From Tremella fuciformis (lineage: Eukaryota > Basidiomycota > Tremellomycetes > Tremellales > Tremellaceae), in the NCBI GenBank assembly GCA_032768795.1, contig CP136490.1, positions 2,294,001-2,358,000 on the forward strand: a stretch of 64,000 bases of DNA, in the 5' to 3' direction. Positions 42,981 through 52,912 of the stretch are shown one piece after another (position 1 is the stretch's first letter; every line of letters starts with the position of its first letter). Below the pieces are notes generated by a model. That model ran no database searches and had not been told where the DNA came from. It worked only from the letters and a program-made list of their open reading frames with translations. Made by a program: the position numbers and the translations under genes.

Positions 42981-44139
42981 TCACGCCGCGACTTTCACAT
43001 CAGAGGGAAGAGGAGGAGGAGGAAAGTCCTTCTCCATATGCTGCGTGTCAGCGAGTAAACTTGGTGATTGACGCACACTCACTTCAGGTTGGTTCCTCCA
43101 GTACACCTTTCGTCCTGCCTGGTCTATATCCTCCACGTCGGCCGGAGACAGTAACTCCAGACTATCCACCTCGACGATCTTCTGGATGTTCATCGGGTTA
43201 CCAGAGGTCGTGATGACGTCGATATTCTTCGATAGCTGCCACAGGTACAGCACTGTGTGGACGTCAATCTTCCGAGCGGCGCCGATGCGCTGTAGCACCG
43301 GAAGGATCGGACCACCAGTTGGATGCTTGATGAGTGGCTGTGCTCATCAGATCGACTCTAACAATGGTGATGCCAGCGCGTACTGAGAGTCCGCCAAATG
43401 ACTGAGTGACGATACCATACTTCGCCTGAAGCGCAAACAGGGCATCGTAGTGCGCCAAGAGATAAGGGTGAAACTCAATCTCTACAGATTCAGCACCGTA
43501 TTGAGCCACAAAAAAACGACGCACGGTTGACAACAGGGATGATCCTGGCTACCTTGAGTACCGCTTCAAGATCTTGTGGTCGGAAGTTGCTGACTCCCAA
43601 GCTGCAGCCTTTCAGGGTGCCGTCGAGCACCAGGTCCTCTACGTAGGTATAGAAGTCGGCGATAGTCTTGGGCGGTTGGGACAGGATCACTTCGTGTAAG
43701 AAGGGATTGTGTAGGAGGTAAAGGTCTGGGATGTATCCCATCGCCTTGATGGACTCGTTGACAGAACGGCGGACATCCTGGGGCGTGCAGGCCGTCTTCG
43801 AGCTCTCCGATACTAAGTGTGAGCCATTGCCCAGGAAGATGTACCGCTTTTGCTAACTCTTCGACGTCAGCCAGATCTGCTCCCTCGGTATCCCACTCTT
43901 CCTGATGGCAGACCCAACCTCTGCTTCAGTCTCATATACCTGTAATTAGCCGAGAAAGGTCGCGAGACGAAAACCTAGAGGCGCACCTGGGCTGTGTCGA
44001 TGTGCCGCACACCTGCCTTGAGAGCCACGAGCGCCTTCTCCTCCACAAGCTTGCCATTGCGGAAGAAGTCGTAGGTGCCCGACCCCCAGCCCATGGCGGG
44101 GATACGCTTGCCATCATTGAGCAGAATCGTTCGCGTCAT
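42981..44139 (-). CDS. Aldo-keto reductase
   Basis: NADPH-dependent AKR with a (beta/alpha)8 barrel. Start MTRTILLNDGKRIPAMGWGSGTY. Catalytic residues: D in RHIDTAQ, Y in VYETEAEVG (the pair is split by an intron at about 43940-43986), K in IWLTSK and H in LYLLHNPF. SLGVSNFRPQDLEAVL and QIEFHPYL-type segment (VEIEFHPYLLAHYDAL) follow. The C-terminal exon contains VHTVLYLWQLSKNIDVITTSG, where the cofactor 2'-phosphate loop would lie, and an unusual proline-rich tail (FPPPPLPSDVKVAA). Four or five introns. It is divergent from the sugar porter at 44507, consistent with reduction of an imported sugar or aldehyde (inference). Confidence 0.85.
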
Positions 44140-44506
44140 CTTGACCAGACGTCAACTCAATGAACGCGCCAATGCTCACGGCGATGTGTGAACTGAGCGA
44201 GAAGTTCTGGGCAGGAGGCGCGCTCAGATCCCACCGTGTTACCCGGCTTGAGCATCTGACCCAACCAGCTCGGACAAACTGACCAAGGGCCGGCCCGTAA
44301 TGTCACCTCGGACGGATCGGAGGCCGTCAACGTTAATCTTCGAAATCGCTAAGCTCGTTGCGGCTCGGACGACCGGCACTGCCGACCCTCCGAGTGACCC
44401 TGTTCACGCCGTGTTGGGATATATGGAGACCCCATGACTCTCCTTGGGCCCCCACTGCCTCTCGACTGCTCAACAAGTACTCTCCACAGTCTAGTCTACG
44501 AACATC
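44140..44506. promoter_or_regulatory. Divergent promoter, aldo-keto reductase / sugar porter
   Basis: 367 bp between opposite starts. GATATATGG at 44419-44427 lies about 80 bp before the porter ATG and is a possible TATA element. Confidence 0.4.
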
Positions 44507-46816
44507 ATGTCGCTCGACCCGACCAAAGCCGAGCTCCAACACATCGACACACCGCACGGCTCGACAGATGACATGCGCCAAGGACATGGGGACCGGCTCA
44601 AACTCGAAAATGTCCTGCACGGTCTGTCAAAAGAGCAGATTGTGTCTGAAGTCGAGGGCTTTCTGCGCAAATACGATCTGCAGGACCAGAAAGAGACCTT
44701 TGTCAAGGGTGCCTTGTTGGCGCAGCGTCCCACGGAGTGGGAACAGATCGACGAGTTGACCGTCGACGAGAAGGCACTCATCGAGTATGAGCACACGCAC
44801 CGGTGAGTACAATAGCTCCCTGCGACCAGTCGACGCGGGCGGCTCTGACGCAATTCAGCTGGAGCATGTCTCGCTCGTTGCTCTTCACCGTTATGGTTTG
44901 CGCCATCGGTGCCGCTGTTCAAGGATGGGACCAGACAGGATCCAACGGCGCCAGTGAGTGCTTGTGTGAGCCGCGAGAGCTCCTACTGACCGCGCGCAAG
45001 ATCTCGGCTTCCCACAAGAGTTCGGGATCAACAAGGGCATCAACGAGCCTGGGGGCAAGGCTGACCAGTGGAAGGTCGGGCTCGTCAACAGTATCGTGTG
45101 GGCCACGGCCGCGGTGTAAGCAGACCACTTAACTTTGGCGTCCCATGATTGATCGGATCACAGCGGCTGTGCGATCTCTGATCCGATCAATCGCGCCATC
45201 GGTCGTCGCGGGGCCATCTTCGTGGCATCTCTCGGTAGGCTCCTCCTCGTTGACTTCTCGCCTCACTCTCTGATTTCAGTCCTAATCGCTTGCCCTATCG
45301 GCATGGCCTTCACGCACTCGTGGCAAGCTCTCACTGGGGTCCGCGCCCTCTTCGGCATTGCCATCGGTCTCAAAGGCGCCACCGTCCCCATACTGTCGGG
45401 CGAAGTGGCTCCGACCGTCATTCGTGGTGCACTCAGTGAGCCATGGTCATACATTCCGCCTTTTCTGTCACTGACAAGCAGTAATGGGCTGGCAATTGAA
45501 CGTCACGGTGGGGATCTTCTTAGGCTTCGGCAAGTACTTCTTGTTTCGCTGGATGTGCGAGCTGAGAGACAGCCGCCAACGCCATTCTGAGGAACTGCGG
45601 CGCCATTACATGGCGACTTCAGATCGCCTCGTCCTTCCTGCCGGCCGTCCCCCTCGCCATTCTCATCTACATGTGTCCCGAGAGTCCGCGCTGGTACATG
45701 CGCCGAGGGGAGATGCAAAAGGCCTTCGCATCAATGCGAAGACTGCGCAAGAGCGACCTCCAAGCGGCCCGTGACCTGTACTACGCCTGGGTCCAGTGGG
45801 AGGCCGAGAAGGACGCGATGCACGGTCGATCTCTCCTCCGCCGCAGTCTCGACCTGTTCACCGAGCCCAGGATCAGGCGGGCTACCCTCGCTTCGTCGGT
45901 CCTGCACGCGGGACAGGACCTGTGCGGTATCAACAGTGAGCATCTCCGGTCATGTTCTACGTAATAACAAGTGCTTATTGGGTAGCCATCGGCTTTTACA
46001 GCTCGACCGTCTTCGTGGACTATGGCGGCGCCAATGTCGCCCAAGCTCTCTATGCCTCTCTCGGTTTTGGCGCGCTCAACTTTGCCTTTACCTGGCCGGC
46101 CGTATTCACGATCGACCTCTGGGGCCGGCGGACGCTCAACTTGATCATGTTTCCTCTCATGGGCATCAGCCTCCTCGCCACTGGCATGGCATTCTACATC
46201 GAAGACAACACGACGCGTCTCGCCATCGTAGCTCTGTGCGTCTGCTCCTGAACTACGACCCGGAAGAGAAGCTCACCCTCCCAGATTCATCTACATCTAC
46301 ACGATCTGGTACTCTATCGGCGAAGGCCCGATCATCTACGTCTACTCGGCCGAATCTTTCCCGCTCACCCATCGCGAGCTGGGCCAGGCTTATAGCGTCG
46401 GTCTCAACTCGACATTCGGGTTCATCCTCAGTTTGGTGGTGAGTCGCCACTCCCGCCATTTGAAGCGAGCAATTGCCTGACGCTATAGTTCCCCTTCCAG
46501 CTCAACAGTCTGGGCCCAGTGGCGACTTTCGGGTTCTACACAGGGACGAACTTCCTCTCCTTCATCTGCTCATTTCTCTTTGTGCGCGAGACAAAGCAGC
46601 TATCACTTGAGGAACTGGACCAAGTGCGCGATCTCGGCCAGATGGGGGAGCCCAGCTGATATTCAGGTCTTCTCCGTCCCGACAAGTACCTTTGTCAAAT
46701 ATCAGGTCACCGAGTGGTTGCCCTACTTCATCAAGCGCTACGTTTTCTTCCAGCGCAGCGCCAAGGTCGCACCTCTCTTTGTGGCTCGCGACATGGATGT
46801 CGGGGAGACTTTCTGA
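44507..46816 (+). CDS. MFS sugar/polyol porter (inositol-transporter-like)
   Basis: Sugar porter with a long charged cytosolic N-terminus (MSLDPTKAELQHIDTPHG to about residue 95). Helix 1 carries AAVQGWDQTGSNGANLGFPQEF. It contains NRAIGRRGAIFVASL (motif A), GVRALFGIAIGLKGATVPILSGEVAPTVIRGAL (helix 4-5), MGWQLNVTVGIFLGF, PESPRWYMRRGEMQKAF, DLCGINIGFYSSTVF and YSAESFPLTHRELG with RETKQLSLEELDQ after helix 12. A final intron (about 46624-46668, branch CTGAT) joins DQ to VFSVPTSTFVKYQV, ending ARDMDVGETF. This arrangement is that of fungal myo-inositol and polyol transporters. About eight introns. Confidence 0.86.
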
Positions 46817-47005
46817 GACCTCGGGCTGTTCAGTTTGGCCAAGTTGGTAGTTCTCATAGTTGAGCAGAATGGAAGCAGTGACGTAACTCAGACCGGGACA
46901 ATGAAAGACGGCGAACCGTCCCCGATGGCCACAGCGAGAGCTGCGCGACTAAGCCTGCAATTACTGCATACCGCTACAAAGCTGCCGGGGCCGCGGCTGC
47001 TAGCT

Positions 47006-48018
47006 TTACAACCACTCCGTGTTTCCTTTGTGAGACAACATCTGACCGCTCTGGTCTGCCTTGACTCCCTCAATCACCTTGAGACACAGGTCCACAGATA
47101 CCTCGGGGGTGAGCGGCACGCCGTCCCACTCGGGGTAGACTGCCTGGAACCTCTCAACCATGACTTTGAACCCTTGCAGTTCTTCCTCGCTCGCTGCAGA
47201 GGTCATGAGCTCGATACACACTGTAAGCGGTGGACACTCACGCGGCTCGGTCGCAGTGTTGACCAGACCGGGACTGAGGGCAAACACAATGAAGCCCTCC
47301 TCCTTCAGGGCCACCGCCTGGGAGACCGTAGCGAGGTTGAGGGCGGCTTTCGACATTGCGTACGCGGGGCCGAGTATGCCGGTCTGGAGGGAGAAGGCGG
47401 GGTCGCTCATGCCCGTCGAGATATTCACGACCTTCTTGCCCGTCCCTTTGCGCAGCAAGGGCAGGAAGATGTTGGTGGTGAGCACGACGGCTGTCGCGTT
47501 GGTGTGGAAGAATGTGCCCAAGTACGTCTCTAGTTCCTCCTCACGGCCGGCCCTATACCCGTCAGTATGTACCAAGCGTGGTTGCCGGCTGCGGCGGCAG
47601 GAGGGAGGGGTGGACGAACCAGCCGGGCAGCGGAATGAAGCCCTGCTTCGAGTCCATGTACGCCGCGTTGTTGATCAAGACGTCCAGCGTCCCGTCTGTG
47701 ATCTTGGCAGTGGCCTCGGCTGCTGCCTACACGGAACCTCAGCCATCCTGACCTGGGTGGAGGGGGAAGCATACCCTGAGAGAGGCGATGTTGTCGATAT
47801 CGGCCTTGACGGCGTGGACGTTGCTCTTCTCCTTGGCAAGAGCCAGGAGACCTTGAGCTGTCCCGTCTGACCGATACAGGCCAATGACGACGTTCGATGG
47901 CTCTTTGCTGAGCGTCTGCACGAATTGGAACTGCAGCCTGTCAGCTCTTCCCTCCGAGTAAAGCGGAAGGGCTGACACCGAGACCACGGCTGGCGCCGGC
48001 GATAAGATACGAAGGCAT
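47006..48018 (-). CDS. Classical short-chain dehydrogenase/reductase
   Basis: NAD(P)-dependent SDR of C-factor/sniffer-like type. Start at 48018 with MPSYLIAGASRGLG, the TGxxxGxG-type nucleotide motif, directly before a short intron (about 47938-47976). Next are LQFQFVQTLSKEPSNVVIGLYRS, KADIDNIASL and LINNAAYMDSKQGFIPL (NNAG-type motif). The Ser of KVVNISTGMSD and YAMSK complete the catalytic S-Y-K set. LSPGLVNTATEP follows. The C-terminus is long (ends MLSHKGNTEWL). Three or four introns. Convergent with the sugar porter. Substrate unknown. Confidence 0.84.
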
Positions 48019-48612
48019 ATTGGGCGGTGGACGACCTTAGGCAGTACTATATGGGACCCGCGGGAGGGCTGTCTGGGGAGTTGCACCCAGTCTGAGTGAA
48101 TTGGACATTTATGTATGCGAGCCTTGCACAGTGGGCGGCAGGGAGATGGTTGGTCACCATGCTCGTTGCCAAGCGCAAGGCACGGGATGACTTTGAGACG
48201 CCTTTGTCATCATCACTAAGACCGTCGGCCGTGCGCGTCCAGATTGCTAATCTATGCTATCAGAGGATCCGAAGAGATTAAGCATGTGTGATTATGACAA
48301 GATCCCGGATCGATGCGCACGAGGGGAACGCCATAGGAACGCGCGGCGCTGATCGAGCATCTCCTGAGCAGCTGACAAAGGCCATGCAGTCTCATTAGCT
48401 GTGGCAACTACCGCTGCATGCTTATACACAGGTATTAGAGTGTTGACTCGTCCTACAGTAGCCTGTCCTCCATCTTGAACGCTCACGACGCCTCGATCAG
48501 ATGCGAGCTTCCTTCCTTCTGGCCTCCCCACACACACCGCCTCAACAACGCCCTCCCTCCCTGACACAGGTCCCATCCCTTTCGGTCGGGGTCCGAGTCA
48601 TGTCGGTTATGA
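48019..48612. other. Intergenic
   Basis: 594 bp between the SDR start and the Ato-family stop, both on the minus strand; it presumably holds the SDR promoter. No gene-like frame or RNA gene recognised. Confidence 0.4.
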
Positions 48613-49552
48613 TCACTTCTTGTTGCCGCTCAGGTCGCCAACAGGGAGGAGGAAGTGAGACGTGTCCCTAGTGAGCATACCCGCGAGGGCGACGTAGAAG
48701 GCGATAAACGCGGTAATCTGTGATCAGCCGCACCGCCCACCATGCAGTCCCTGGCGACACTCACCACACCGAGGATACCGCCAGCCTTGGTTGCGCCAGC
48801 ACTCGGGCCCAGGAAGCCCCCTGCCAGACACCAGAATGTAATGTCGAGGAAGAGGAAGAGGGACACGAGGGCCGCCGACGACTTGAGCGAGGCGATGAGG
48901 AAGATGAACGTGATGATGCCCCACGAGACGAGGTAGATGCCGAGGGCGTTCTCGAACTCTGTGGCCGTCGCGTAGGACGAGCCAATATCGAAGAAGGGGA
49001 TGTACAGCGCTGCGCATCAGAGGCTGTCGAGACTCCGAGAAGGCGACTCACCCCCAAAGGAGAACCAGAAGCCGCCGTAGGAGGAGAAGGCGGTGGCGGC
49101 AAAGGTGTTCCCGCACGCCCACTCCTCGATGCCCGCGATGAGCTGGACGAGACCGCCGTACCCCAGCGCCATGCCCAGTACGACGTTGGGCGTGGTGATG
49201 TTCCTCACGTTGGCATTGTAGAGCGAGAGGACAAAGGTGGTCGCGCCGAAGCCTAGCAGCCCGAGCGGGGACGGATTCGCAAACCTGACGTGAGTCTCAT
49301 GATCATACCCAATGCGCAGAGTGAAGAAGAGACTCACTTGCGGTGGTAGATGGGGAACGCGGGTTGCGACGTGTCGATGGGGTTGCCGCCTGCGCATCAG
49401 CACGCACGAGCAGATTTTCAAGCTGATGGCTCACCTGGTGTGATGAAGCGGCGCACCGTGTCGCCCGAGTTGTAGACGGTCCCGCTGCCGACCGAGGTGC
49501 TGTGACCCAGGCTCTGGCCGTTCTGGTCGGCGGCGACTTTGGTCTCAGCCAT
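48613..49552 (-). CDS. Ato/GPR1/FUN34/YaaH-family acetate transporter
   Basis: Six-helix plasma-membrane channel/transporter for acetate (and linked to ammonia export). Start MAETKVAADQNGQSLG. The family signature NPSPLGLLGF (usually NPAPLGL) lies at the first helix. It is followed by NVVLGMALGYGGLVQLIAGIEEWACGNTFAATAFSSYGGFW with the conserved FSSYGGFW, then helices FENALGIYLVSWGIITFIF, LVSLFLFLDITFWCLAGGFL and ITAFIAFYVALAGML. It ends LPVGDLSGNKK. About four introns. A 17-base G run lies about 95 bp upstream of the start. Confidence 0.9.
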
Positions 49553-49644
49553 GGTGCTGGGTGTTGTTGTGAGTGACAATGGGGTGGGAGAGCAAGTCGA
49601 AGGTGACTGTTTGTGCGGTGCTCAACCGTGGTCTGGCGTTGAAA

Positions 49645-49661
49645 GGGGGGGGGGGGGGGGG
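49645..49661 (+). repeat. Poly(G)17 tract
   Basis: Seventeen consecutive G on the plus strand, in the leader/promoter of the Ato-family gene. Length is error-prone in sequencing and hypervariable in cells. Confidence 0.8.
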
Positions 49662-49687
49662 TGGAGCTAGTTGCGGGGGGTGCAGAG

Positions 49688-49693
49688 TATATA
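49688..49693 (-). promoter_or_regulatory. TATA-like element of Ato-family gene
   Basis: TATATA within GTATATAC, 136 bp before the ATG at 49552 on the minus strand; palindromic, so direction is not certain. Confidence 0.4.
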
Positions 49694-50668
49694 CGAGTAC
49701 CGTACCGTACGATGCACGATGCCCGCTCTCATACTCGTACCCGTGGGTCACTAGCGTCGAACCGACGGTCACTTTGGTCCATCCGGTAAAACATGCAACC
49801 GACTCTTTCCCCCGAGAAGCTACCTACCTGCTCAGGTGTTCAGGTGTTCTGCCCTACCTGGGTACACCTGGGTATGCCTGGGGCCCATGTCTCCAGTTCC
49901 GCCGAAACAAGACTCGGCGGCTGAGACACGGATGATTTGTCATGTTTGTTGTCATGGGTTCCTGCAATCGGCAACAACTACAACCGATTCGATTCGGACA
50001 AACCCTCTCCGAGACAACGTGGAGGCCGATCTTGCACGGACTGCTTCAGCGGATCGAGCTGTGGGGATCCGTGGAGGACTTCGTCACCCCGCTGCTGAGA
50101 GCGGTGACTCGCCCGGTATCTTCGGCACCATCGTCAATCACCGGACGCGACCCAATGATCGAACCGCTTTGACACTTACCAGTGGGTGACTAGTGTTTCA
50201 AGTGCACGCTAAACTACTCTTCGACACACGATTGATGAACATCACCGCCTGGCCGAGCGGCGAGGCATTGACTTCTGGCTTGCTGAACGGTATCTTGATC
50301 AGAGCGCTTCACGGATGATGCTCCTCACGAGTCTGGTGTGGCTGACAGAGGCCACAGCGGTCTTGTCGACCAACAGCCCTGTCGTCGAGCTCACTCAAGG
50401 TACTTACCAGGGCATCTATAACGAGAGCTCCGGAGTGCAGTATTTCCTGGGCATCCCGTACGGTGCAGATACGACTGGTCAGTCCACCTTGCCACTAGAG
50501 GCCTACTCCTGGGACCTGTTGGCAGCAGACACTGACTTGCCCAGGCGAGAACCGCTGGCGCGCGCCAAAGCCTCCAGTCGTGTCCGCAGGGCTGCAAATT
50601 GCCAACGGCACTGGTCTTGCGCAATGCCCCAGCACAGTGATCCCCGGCACCGGGTTCAGCCAGACCAC

Positions 50669-50981
50669 TGTCAAGACCGGACGTAGGATAGTCCGCGTCG
50701 AGCTGGGAAGTCGAGGTTGCCTCGCAGGGAGTATGCAATCGAGTAGGGTTACTAGAAGTAGACTGAGAGTACAAGAGATACATTCGACTAGAGATCTTCT
50801 CTACTCGAATGTCTACTATATGTATTCGAAAACCGTTCAACTATACTAGACAGTCCGAGTGCCGCATTTAGCAGTTCGGCTACTTCACCCGGATGAGGCA
50901 AGTGGGCGGTTGGCTGAGTCAGGCCGTGTGGCACTTGGCCTTGTCTCATTCCGCCACAGTCTCAGTGCCACAGTCCTGACA
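50669..50981 (-). repeat. 3' LTR of the chromovirus
   Basis: 313 bp, same sequence as 57775-58087 when compared by eye. It starts TGTCA and ends TGACA, so its own termini are a 5-bp inverted repeat. Confidence 0.95.
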
Positions 50982-50999
50982 GTCGCCCCCCTCTTCTTT
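50982..50999 (-). other. Polypurine tract
   Basis: On the element strand AAAGAAGAGGGGGG lies 4 bp before the 3' LTR, the usual primer site for plus-strand DNA synthesis. Confidence 0.7.
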
Positions 51000-51200
51000 G
51001 ATGTCGACCCGACATCCTCGGTTGTTGACATCCTTTATTCGACGTTGCGTCCTTTGGCACTGTGTGTTCGGTTCGTTGAGGTAGATGCCACGCCCGTAAG
51101 CCCGAGAGACGCCGTTGTTTACCCCTTCATGCAAGTTGTTGTTCTGGTTGTTGTGTCCGGACTTCGTCTTTCTTGAGTCGTCTTTCGTACTGTTCTCATC

Positions 51201-52880
51201 ATGGTCGACGACGAGCTGGCCGGATTCAATGTTGAGCAGGGCATACAAGATGCCTACGATGAGGCGTACCTCGGTACGGCCTCTGCGGACGACTATCGAA
51301 TTCAACTCCAGGCCGCTCGAGAGAACCTTGAAGCGCAGCCTGAAAATGCCATTTTCAAGTTTGAGGTCGACAAACTGGTTGCTGCGGGGAAGGCGGCTTT
51401 ACGTCGAGAAAGGGATAAATCCGTGAGTCGAATGCCAGTAGACGAACTTCGAGTTAAGCTGTTAGGGTTCCTCTCCCGTAAAGTCGACTCCTGCTCGTGC
51501 TGAGTCGGTATTCCCGCCTATTCAATCGCCTTTCAAGGCTCCCCTTGCTCCCATCGGTCGTCTCTCACCCAAGAAACACATCTTGGATCCCTCTCCTATC
51601 TCTCGTCAACCACCCTTCGGCTCGAGCAGCATTCCCGAGACACCGGCTAGTCAAAAGGGTCATGCTCATCGCCCTTTGGGCTTCCCTAAGGCCGCATCTC
51701 CGTCTGCCAAAGTCGTGTCTTCGGCTACTGAGGTCGGTCTGAGCGACTTGTTCGGCTCGGCCCCCGACTCGAGCCCGGGTCAGCCGATCCCTACTCCTTC
51801 GCCGACCAAGGCAGGTCGAACTCCTAGTGGGGTGTTCCCGAGGGTTGAAGGCGAAGAGTTGGTGGTCAAGCGTCTGAATCGCGTGTTTCGGTACCCGCTG
51901 AAAGAACCGGAGGTCGTTGGACACGACGACTCGAGGATCGAGTCCTTCTACTCGTGGATCGAGTCGTACATTTCGACTCGTACTGGCGACACCGCGGATA
52001 CCGGGTCGAACATCCTCGAAGCGCTCGACTCCGGCTCGTGGGGCGTCCTGATGGGGGCGGAGCGTTGTGCAGCCTGTGTGTCCCATAATCGCCCTCCCAT
52101 GTCGGGCTACTCGGGTCTACTCTGCGTCTGCCCGGTTGTGGAGGTCGATGGTAGGCGGTATGTGGCGCAGAAGTATGTTTTCGACTTACCGCACTCGATT
52201 TTCGCTGACGTATAGGTGTCTTGGGTGTATGCTCAAGTCGAAACACTGCACCCTTTCGCCCAACACCGCTCTTGGGCCCCGAGCTCAACTCGTCCTCCCC
52301 GCCGACGAGGTCGTTCGTCGTAAGGGTGTTATCGCAGGGATTCACCGCCAGGCGGCAGCTCTACTTGCCGACGCGAAACCCGGTCTGGCCCGTAATGCTA
52401 TCTTGGAGATCTATAGAATCAATTACTCCGAATATCAGGTAAGTGTAGTCGGATTTCGTCTTGGTCTTGTCGAGATCTGACTTGCAGCATTTGAACCGGA
52501 CTGCATTCCGCGGCGAGTCTCAAGTCGCTCTGCTAGGCTCGGGTGATCCTCCGTTGGTGTCTACACTCGACTGGAGCTCTTTGGACGACGCGATGGCCGA
52601 AGGCGCTGAGGAGGGGGTTGCGGGTCCCTCGGTGGTCGGTGGGGGTGGTTTGAAGCGGCTATTGGAGGACTCGCCCGCGCCCTCCATTCACTCGTCTCCC
52701 GACCGGCACCACTCGGTTACTCGACTTCTGTCTGCCCGAGCTGAGTCCCTCGAGTCGGAATCCGACCTCCCGCACCGCACGACCCGACTGCAGACCAAGG
52801 AGAAGACTGCCAGTGAGGCGAAGGCGCCACAGCGCGCCGCGCTTGGCGCCCTCAAGACGAAGCGCGGTCGCCGCAAGTGA
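51201..52880 (+). CDS. Spliced antisense gene within the chromovirus, Cys-motif protein of unknown function
   Basis: Runs opposite to gag-pol, between pol and the 3' LTR, ending 33 bp from the pol stop. Four exons, 51201-51422, 51466-52157, 52216-52438 and 52488-52880, join in frame to 509 codons. All introns are 43-58 nt with GT/AG ends, and the second (CTGAC) and third (CTGAC) have good branch points. Start MVDDELAGFNVEQGIQDAYD; an N-terminal helical part; a Ser/Pro-rich linker; a central folded region (VVKRLNRVFRYPLKEPE to SGSWGVLMG) leading to a cysteine set RCAACV..LLCVCPVV..RCLGCMLKSKHC created across intron 2; then RARNAILEIYRINYSEYQ-like helix and a basic tail ending TKRGRRK. I recognise no family; a zinc-binding nuclear protein is plausible. 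Confidence 0.72.
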
Positions 52881-52912
52881 TTGTAGTCCAGGTTGTATTT
52901 TATGCAGAGACC

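Larger units (their letters stand above)
49553..50314. promoter_or_regulatory. Divergent promoter, Ato-family gene / carboxylesterase
   Basis: 762 bp between opposite starts. It holds a poly(G) tract (49645-49661), TATATA at 49688-49693 and short repeats of CAGGTGTTC and ACCTGGG (49830-49885). No coding signal. Confidence 0.45.
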
